From Pseudomonas sp. B20(2017) (lineage in GTDB: Bacteria > Pseudomonadota > Gammaproteobacteria > Pseudomonadales > Pseudomonadaceae), in assembly GCF_002113125.1 (NCBI RefSeq), contig NZ_NEJP01000015.1:62001-126000 (forward strand): 64,000 bases of DNA, in the 5' to 3' direction. The notes under the pieces were generated by a model that was not told the origin of the DNA, made no database searches, and saw only the letters and a program-made list of their open reading frames with translations. The stretch's first letter is position 1. Each line of letters begins with the position of its first letter. Both the position numbers and the translations under genes were made by a program. Shown in pieces: positions 58,352 to 64,000 of the stretch.

Positions 58352-61300
58352 TTAGATGTTCTGGCGATCGCCTTTCGGATCGAAGAACACCGAAGAAACG
58401 ATTTCCGCCTCGATCACGCTGCCGTCCGCCAGCGGTGCGAACACCCGCTCGCCCATGCGCTTCAGACCGCCCTTCACCACGCCCATGGCAAACGAATAGC
58501 CGAGGGAGTTGTGCGCGTAGCTGGAGGTCACGTGGCCGACCATGGTCATCGGGATCGACTGCTTGGTGTTGAACACCAGCTGTGCACCTTCCGGCAGCCA
58601 GACGTTCGGATCGATCGGCTTCAGGCCCACCAGCTGTTTACGCTGGTCACGCACGCAGTCTTCACGGTTCATGCCGCGCTGGCCGATCCACGAGAACGGC
58701 TTGGTGCGACCGACACACCAACCCATGTTCAGGTCGTCCGGGGTCATCGAGCCGTCGGTGTCCTGGCCGACGATGATGAAGCCCTTCTCGGCCCGCAAAA
58801 CGTGCATGGTTTCGGTGCCGTACGGCGTCAGGTTGTACTGCTTGCCCGCCTCGACGATTTTTTCCAACACACCCATCGCGTAATCGGCCTGGACGTTGAC
58901 TTCGTACGACAGCTCACCGGTGAACGAGATGCGGAATACCCGCGCCGGCACACCGCCGACCAGACCTTCTTTCCAGGTCATGAACGGGAACGCTTCGTTG
59001 GCCAGGTCGATGTCGGTCACGGCGCTGAGCAGCTTGCGGCTGTTCGGACCGGACAGGGTCATGGTCGCCCAGTGGTCGGTGACGGAGGTGAAGTACACCT
59101 TCAGGTCCGGCCATTCGGTCTGGTGGTACAGCTCCAGCCACTGCAGGACGCGAGCCGCGCCGCCGGTGGTGGTGGTCATGACGAAATGGTTGTCGGCCAG
59201 ACACGCCGTCACACCGTCGTCGAAGACCATGCCGTCTTCCTTGCACATCAGGCCGTAACGGGCCTTGCCCACGTCGAGCTTGGTCCAGGCGTTGGTGTAC
59301 ACGCGGTTGAGGAACTCGCGGGCATCCGGGCCCTGGATGTCGATCTTGCCCAGGGTCGAAGCGTCCAGCAGGCCAACGCTGTCGCGCACAGCCTTGCATT
59401 CGCGTTTGACCGCGGCATGCATGTCTTCGCCGTTCTTCGGGAAGTACCACGGACGTTTCCACTGACCAACGTCTTCGAACTCGGCGCCGTTTTTCAGGTG
59501 CCATTGATGCAGTGCGGTGTAACGCACCGGTTCGAAGATGTGCCCGCAGTGACGGCCGGCTACCGCGCCGAATGTTACCGGCGTGTAGTTCGGACGGAAC
59601 ATCGTGGTGCCCATCTGCGGGATGGTCACGTTCAGCGAACGGGCGGCAATCGCCAGGCCGTTGACGTTGCCGAGCTTGCCCTGGTCGGTGCCGAAGCCCA
59701 GTGCGGTGTAGCGTTTGACGTGCTCGACCGATTCGAAACCTTCGCGGGTCGCCAGTTCGATGGCGGCGGCGGTCACGTCGTTCTGCAGGTCGACGAATTG
59801 CTTCGGCGCCCGGGAAGTACCTTTCTCGTGCGGCACCTGGAACAGCGCCAGGGTTGGTTCTTCGAGACGGCTCAGGGCTTTCGGCAACACGGCTTCAACG
59901 GTCTGGAAACCGGCTTCGGACGCAGCGCGCACGCCGCCTTCAAAACCGTCAGCCAGCGAATCGCCAAGACCGTAGACGCCGTTGATGCCACCGACGCACA
60001 CGCGTTTCTGCGGTGCTTCGCCCGGCACGAAACCGAGGATGTCTTCGCGCCAGATCGGCTTGCCGCCAAGGTGCGACGCCAGGTGAACCACCGGGCTGTA
60101 ACCGCCGGAGCTGGCGATCAGGTCGCAGTCGAGCCATTCGCCCGGACTGGTGACCTTGTGGCCTTTGACATCGATCGCCGCCACGCGGGCAGCGGTGACG
60201 TGCTTGCTGCCACGGGCCTCGATCACGGCGCTGCCGGTGAGGATGCGAATGCCTTTGGCGCGGGCTTCTTCGACCAATGCGCCGCGCGGATTGCTGCGGG
60301 CGTCGGCGATGGCGACCACTTGCAGGCTGGCGTCGAGCCAGTCCAGCGCCACCCGATAGGCGTGATCGTTGTTGGTCGACAGCACCAGCTTTTTGCCCGG
60401 TGCCACGCCGTAACGGCGCACGTAGGTCGACACTGCGCCGGCGAGCATGTTGCCCGGCACGTCGTTGTTGCCGTAGACCAGCGGACGCTCGTGAGCGCCG
60501 GTCGCCAGCACCACACGCTTGGCGCGGACGCGGTGAATGCGCTGACGCACCTGGCCGATCGGAGCGCGGTCGCCGAGGTGATCGGTGAGGCGTTCGTGAA
60601 TGGTCAAGAAGTTGTGGTCGTGGTAACCGTTGACCGTGGCGCGCGGCAACAGCAGCACGTCCGGCGTGTTCTTCAATTCAGCGATGACACTGGCCACCCA
60701 CTCCATCGCAGGCTTGCCGTCGAGGCTTTCGCGGGAGTCGAGCAGGCTGCCGCCGAACTCTTCCTGTTCATCGGCGATGATCACCCGCGCACCGCTGCGC
60801 GCAGCCGCCAGCGCAGCGGCCAGACCGGCCGGGCCGGCGCCGACGATCAGCACGTCGCAGTGCTGGTTCATGTAGTCGTAGGTGTCCGGATCGACCTCGG
60901 TCGGCGAGCGACCAAGACCGGCAGCCTTGCGAATGTACTTCTCGTAAGTCATCCAGAACGATTGCGGGTACATGAAGGTTTTGTAGTAGAAACCCGGCGG
61001 CATCAGCTTGCCGCCGACCTTGCCGAGAATCCCCATCATGTCGTTGTTGACGCTCGGCCAGCCGTTGGTGCTGGTGGCGACCAGGCCTTGGTACAACGCC
61101 TGTTGCGTGGCGCGCACGTTAGGAATCTGAGTAGCTTCGGTCGCACCGATCTGCAGCACCGCGTTCGGCTCTTCGGCACCGGCGGCGAAGATGCCGCGTG
61201 GACGCGAATACTTGAAGCTGCGGCCAATGATGTCGACGCCGTTGGCCAGCAGGGCTGCGGCCAGCGAGTCGCCTTCAAAACCTTTGTAGGTCTGGCCATT

Positions 61301-61369
61301 GAAGGTGAAGCTCAGCACTTTGTTGCGGTCGATCCGTCCACCGTTGGACAGGCGATTGGTCTGGCTCAT
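58352..61369 (-). CDS. soxA: Sarcosine oxidase alpha subunit
   Basis: The 1005-residue protein has an N-terminal ferredoxin-like segment, an NAD-binding Rossmann fold (GAGPAG at residues 177-182), a second dinucleotide fold, and a C-terminal aminomethyltransferase (GcvT-like) domain that binds tetrahydrofolate. GATGAHERPLVYGNNDVPGN is diagnostic. It carries methylene transfer from sarcosine to THF. The start overlaps the end of soxD by four bases. Confidence 0.97.
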   Translation of the reverse strand: MSQTNRLSNGGRIDRNKVLSFTFNGQTYKGFEGDSLAAALLANGVDIIGRSFKYSRPRGIFAAGAEEPNAVLQIGATEATQIPNVRATQQALYQGLVATSTNGWPSVNNDMMGILGKVGGKLMPPGFYYKTFMYPQSFWMTYEKYIRKAAGLGRSPTEVDPDTYDYMNQHCDVLIVGAGPAGLAAALAAARSGARVIIADEQEEFGGSLLDSRESLDGKPAMEWVASVIAELKNTPDVLLLPRATVNGYHDHNFLTIHERLTDHLGDRAPIGQVRQRIHRVRAKRVVLATGAHERPLVYGNNDVPGNMLAGAVSTYVRRYGVAPGKKLVLSTNNDHAYRVALDWLDASLQVVAIADARSNPRGALVEEARAKGIRILTGSAVIEARGSKHVTAARVAAIDVKGHKVTSPGEWLDCDLIASSGGYSPVVHLASHLGGKPIWREDILGFVPGEAPQKRVCVGGINGVYGLGDSLADGFEGGVRAASEAGFQTVEAVLPKALSRLEEPTLALFQVPHEKGTSRAPKQFVDLQNDVTAAAIELATREGFESVEHVKRYTALGFGTDQGKLGNVNGLAIAARSLNVTIPQMGTTMFRPNYTPVTFGAVAGRHCGHIFEPVRYTALHQWHLKNGAEFEDVGQWKRPWYFPKNGEDMHAAVKRECKAVRDSVGLLDASTLGKIDIQGPDAREFLNRVYTNAWTKLDVGKARYGLMCKEDGMVFDDGVTACLADNHFVMTTTTGGAARVLQWLELYHQTEWPDLKVYFTSVTDHWATMTLSGPNSRKLLSAVTDIDLANEAFPFMTWKEGLVGGVPARVFRISFTGELSYEVNVQADYAMGVLEKIVEAGKQYNLTPYGTETMHVLRAEKGFIIVGQDTDGSMTPDDLNMGWCVGRTKPFSWIGQRGMNREDCVRDQRKQLVGLKPIDPNVWLPEGAQLVFNTKQSIPMTMVGHVTSSYAHNSLGYSFAMGVVKGGLKRMGERVFAPLADGSVIEAEIVSSVFFDPKGDRQNI

Positions 61370-61695
61370 ACCTTCTCTCCCAGCGCCGTCGTGGCTGTTT
61401 TCGCAGTGTCAGCCTTGTCGGTGAATTGCGGCTTGGTGCCGATCTTGTAGGTTTCGAGAATCTCGTAGGTCACGGTGTCGCGGGTGACGTTGAAGTACTG
61501 GCGGCAACCGGCGACGTGATCCCACAACTCGTGGTGCAGACCGCGCGGGTTGTCGCGGAAGAACATGTAGTCGCCCCACTCCTCGTCGGTGCAGCTGTTC
61601 GGATCCAGCGGACGCGGAATGTGCGCCTGGCCGGATGCGTGGAATTCCTCTTCGGAGCGCAGTTCGCCGCAGTGAGGACAGAAGATATGCAACAT
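61366..61695 (-). CDS. soxD: Sarcosine oxidase delta subunit
   Basis: The 109-residue protein has the N-terminal zinc site FCPHCG (Cys6, Cys9) with EEEFHASGQAHI following, as in known delta subunits. It lies between soxB (14 bp away) and soxA (four-base overlap). Confidence 0.96.
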   Translation of the reverse strand: MLHIFCPHCGELRSEEEFHASGQAHIPRPLDPNSCTDEEWGDYMFFRDNPRGLHHELWDHVAGCRQYFNVTRDTVTYEILETYKIGTKPQFTDKADTAKTATTALGEKV

Positions 61696-61709
61696 GGGGA
61701 TTTCTCCTG

Positions 61710-62960
61710 TTAGTGGGCGACAGCCGCAGCGCCGTGTTCGTCGATCAACGCACCGCTGTGGAAACGGTCGATGGAGAAAGGTGCGGCCAGCGGGTGCATT
61801 TCACCCTTGGCCAGACTCGCGGCAAACACGTTGCCCGAGCCAGGTGTGGCCTTGAAGCCACCGGTGCCCCAACCGCAGTTGAAGAACATGTTCGGGACCG
61901 GGGTCTTCGAAATGATCGGGCAGGCGTCCGGCGTGGTGTCGACGATGCCGCCCCATTGACGGTTCATGCGCACCCGCGACAGCACCGGGAACATCTCGAC
62001 GATGGCCTGGATGGTGTGCTCGATCACCGGATACGAACCGCGCTGACCGTAGCCGTTGTAGCCGTCGATACCGGCGCCGATCACCAGGTCGCCCTTGTCG
62101 GACTGGCTGATGTAACCGTGCACGGCGTTGGACATGATCACACTGTCGATGATCGGCTTGATCGGCTCGGACACCAGCGCCTGCAGCGGGTGGGATTCGA
62201 TCGGCAGACGGAAACCGGCGAGTTTGGCCATGTGCCCGGAGTTACCGGCGGTGACCACCCCGACGCGCTTGGCGCCGATGAAGCCCTTGTTGGTTTCGAC
62301 GCCGATGCACACGCCGTTTTCCTTGCGGAAACCGATCACTTCGGTCTGCTGGATCAGGTCCACGCCCAAGGCGTCGGCGGCACGGGCAAAACCCCACGCC
62401 ACGGCATCGTGACGGGCCACGCCGCCGCGACGCTGAACGGTTGCGCCCATCACCGGGTAGCGGGTGTTTTTCGAGCAGTCGAGGTACGGAATTTCGTCCG
62501 CGACTTGCTTGGCGTTGAGCAGTTCGCCGTCCACGCCATTGAGGCGGTTGGCGCTGACCCGACGCTCGGAATCACGGATGTCCTGCAGGGTGTGGCACAG
62601 GTTGTAGACGCCGCGCTGGGAGAACATCACGTTGTAGTTCAGGTCCTGAGACAGGCCTTCCCACAGTTTCATCGCGTGTTCGTACAGGTGAGCCGACTCG
62701 TCCCACAGGTAGTTGGAGCGAACGATGGTGGTGTTGCGCGCGGTGTTACCGCCGCCCAGCCAGCCCTTCTCGACCACGGCCACGTTGGTGATGCCGTGCT
62801 CTTTGGCCAGATAGTAGGCCGTCGCCAGACCGTGCCCGCCGCCGCCGACGATGACTACGTCGTAGACCTTTTTCGGGGTCGGCGTGCGCCACATGCGCTG
62901 CCAGTTTTCGTGGTGGCTGAGGGAGTGTTTGAAGAGGCCGAAGCCGGAATAGCGTTGCAT
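61710..62960 (-). CDS. soxB: Sarcosine oxidase beta subunit
   Basis: The 416-residue flavoprotein has GGGGHG (residues 39-44) for FAD and the covalent FMN histidine in GGVARHDAV. It catalyses the oxidation of sarcosine. GGAG lies nine bases before ATG 62960; the in-frame ATG at 62966 is only three bases away from it, so I prefer the shorter form. It follows glyA by 20 bp. Confidence 0.96.
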   Translation of the reverse strand: MQRYSGFGLFKHSLSHHENWQRMWRTPTPKKVYDVVIVGGGGHGLATAYYLAKEHGITNVAVVEKGWLGGGNTARNTTIVRSNYLWDESAHLYEHAMKLWEGLSQDLNYNVMFSQRGVYNLCHTLQDIRDSERRVSANRLNGVDGELLNAKQVADEIPYLDCSKNTRYPVMGATVQRRGGVARHDAVAWGFARAADALGVDLIQQTEVIGFRKENGVCIGVETNKGFIGAKRVGVVTAGNSGHMAKLAGFRLPIESHPLQALVSEPIKPIIDSVIMSNAVHGYISQSDKGDLVIGAGIDGYNGYGQRGSYPVIEHTIQAIVEMFPVLSRVRMNRQWGGIVDTTPDACPIISKTPVPNMFFNCGWGTGGFKATPGSGNVFAASLAKGEMHPLAAPFSIDRFHSGALIDEHGAAAVAH

Positions 62961-62980
62961 AGTCATGTACTCCAGAACGC

Positions 62981-64000
62981 TCAGCGATAAACCGGGAAGT
63001 CAGCGCACAAGGCCGAAACCTGCTGGGCGACGTTGGCCTCGACATCGGCATCGCCGAGGTTGTCGAGGATGTCGCAGATCCAGCCGGCCAGCGTCACGCA
63101 CTGGGTCACCTTGAAGCCGCGGGTGGTCACCGCCGGGGTGCCGATGCGCAGGCCGGAGGTGACGAACGGCGACTGCGGGTCGTTCGGTACGGCGTTCTTG
63201 TTGACGGTGATGTGCGCGCGACCGAGGGCGGCGTCTGCGTCTTTACCGGTGAGGCCCTGACGGATCAGGCTGACCAGGAACAGGTGGTTGTCGGTGCCGC
63301 CGGACACTACATCGTAGCCACGTTTGATAAATACGCTCGCCATCGCCTGGGCGTTGTCGATCACTTGTTGCTGATAGGCCTTGAAGCCAGGCTCCAGCGC
63401 TTCCTTGAAGCACACGGCCTTGCCGGCGATGACGTGCATCAGCGGGCCGCCCTGGGCGCCAGGGAATACCGCGGCGTTGAGCTTCTTCTCGATTTCTTCG
63501 TTGGACTTGGCCAGGATCAGGCCGCCACGCGGACCGCGCAGGGTCTTGTGGGTGGTGGTAGTGACCACGTCGGCGTACGGCAGCGGGTTCGGGTACAGAC
63601 CGGCGGCCACCAGACCGGCAACGTGGGCCATGTCGACGAACAGCAGCGCACCGACCTTGTCGGCGATCTGACGGAAGCGCGGGAAGTCGAGGGTTTTCGA
63701 GTAGGCCGAGAAACCGGCGACGATCATTTTCGGTTTGTGCTCGACGGCCAGACGCTCGACTTCGTCGTAATCGATCAGGCCGGTGTTGGTGTCGATGCCG
63801 TACTGCACGGCGTTGTACAACTTGCCCGAGGACGAAACCTTGGCGCCGTGGGTCAGGTGACCACCGTGGGCCAGGCTCATGCCGAGGATGGTGTCGCCCG
63901 CTTGCAGCAGGGCCAGGTACACGGCGCTGTTGGCCGAGGAACCGGAGTGCGGCTGGACGTTGGCGTAATCGGCGCCGAACAGTTGCTTGGCGCGTTCGAT
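62981..64000 (-). CDS. glyA: Serine hydroxymethyltransferase (5' part missing)
   Basis: The frame runs through the right edge of the window, so the N-terminus is outside; 339 residues plus the stop are visible. PLP motifs are present: IERAKQLFGADYANVQPHSG at the edge, the Schiff-base lysine in VVTTTTHKTLRGPRGG, and ASVFIKRGYDVVSGGTDNH. GlyA interconverts serine and glycine with THF. Leading the sarcosine operon, it can take up both glycine and methylene-THF made by SoxBDAG. Confidence 0.96.
   Translation of the reverse strand: MERAKQLFGADYANVQPHSGSSANSAVYLALLQAGDTILGMSLAHGGHLTHGAKVSSSGKLYNAVQYGIDTNTGLIDYDEVERLAVEHKPKMIVAGFSAYSKTLDFPRFRQIADKVGALLFVDMAHVAGLVAAGLYPNPLPYADVVTTTTHKTLRGPRGGLILAKSNEEIEKKLNAAVFPGAQGGPLMHVIAGKAVCFKEALEPGFKAYQQQVIDNAQAMASVFIKRGYDVVSGGTDNHLFLVSLIRQGLTGKDADAALGRAHITVNKNAVPNDPQSPFVTSGLRIGTPAVTTRGFKVTQCVTLAGWICDILDNLGDADVEANVAQQVSALCADFPVYR

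Noticed and set aside
58220..61450. Open frame of about 1076 codons antisense to soxA
   Set aside because: Such long antisense frames also lie opposite glcB, fiuA, pqqF-region genes and the dehydrogenases. High GC at third codon positions removes stops in the opposing frame; products are histidine/arginine/valine-rich and match no family.

Overview
The window is chromosomal DNA from a fluorescent Pseudomonas (P. fluorescens/putida type). Three things point there: GC-rich third codon positions, repeated extragenic REP doublets with a GTGGGAGCGAGC core, and a gene order that follows from memory the P. putida davBA-pqq-acyl-CoA dehydrogenase block and the P. aeruginosa bio, glc, fiu and cre neighbourhoods. 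It is mostly well-ordered core genome. The exception is an AT-richer 3' gene fragment at the far left.

Layout. 1-0.3 kb: end of a possible phage- or toxin-associated nuclease gene. 0.5-3.7 kb: an Lrp/AsnC regulator and davBA (lysine to 5-aminovalerate). 3.7-14.1 kb: the PQQ cluster, pqqF-pqqA-B-C-D-E, then an S9 peptidase, a Pmp3-type membrane peptide, a PLP aminotransferase and a divergent LysR regulator. 14.3-23.8 kb: three paralogous long acyl-CoA dehydrogenases, interrupted by a diguanylate cyclase and a large di-haem peroxidase-like protein. 24.1-29.1 kb: a small flagellar-rod-like protein and the biotin operon bioBFHCD. 29.2-41.8 kb: ComF, a ModE-type regulator, PhoX phosphatase, an SrkA-like kinase, RarD, an ACT-domain regulator, malate synthase G, a lone receiver protein, and a CBS/DUF294 protein with a DEDDh exonuclease. 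41.9-47.4 kb: an iron-siderophore signalling set (sigma factor, anti-sigma factor, FiuA-like receptor, PepSY membrane protein, small membrane peptide). 47.6-52.6 kb: a GST, the creB-creC-creD two-component operon and a retropepsin-like periplasmic protein. 52.9-55.1 kb: an acyltransferase, a DUF2780 protein and two cold-shock-type genes. 55.2-64.0 kb: one-carbon and sarcosine catabolism, read leftward as glyA-soxBDAG-purU-fdhA.

How the parts work together. PQQ genes make the cofactor of periplasmic dehydrogenases. The bio operon appears to be under BirA control, through an operator that overlaps its own -35 box and the comF start. The sox/fdh block turns sarcosine into glycine, formaldehyde or methylene-THF, and serine: SoxBDAG demethylates, GlyA and PurU handle folate-bound carbon and FdhA oxidises formaldehyde. 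The Fiu set is a cell-surface signalling loop for a hydroxamate siderophore. CreBC is a sensor-response pair with CreD as output.

The most interesting observations are regulatory or concern small genes. Upstream of creD there are four CCACA repeats with an exact 11-bp period, shaped like a CreB operator but differing from the published tag. A lux-box-like palindrome lies ahead of a degenerate cold-shock-like gene. A PsrA-type box precedes the first acyl-CoA dehydrogenase, and a perfect Crp/Vfr palindrome precedes the diguanylate cyclase. A LysR-type palindrome overlaps its own gene's start codon. An ORF coupled to creD has its C-terminal half made of REP sequence. No CRISPR array, insertion sequence, tRNA or rRNA gene was seen.
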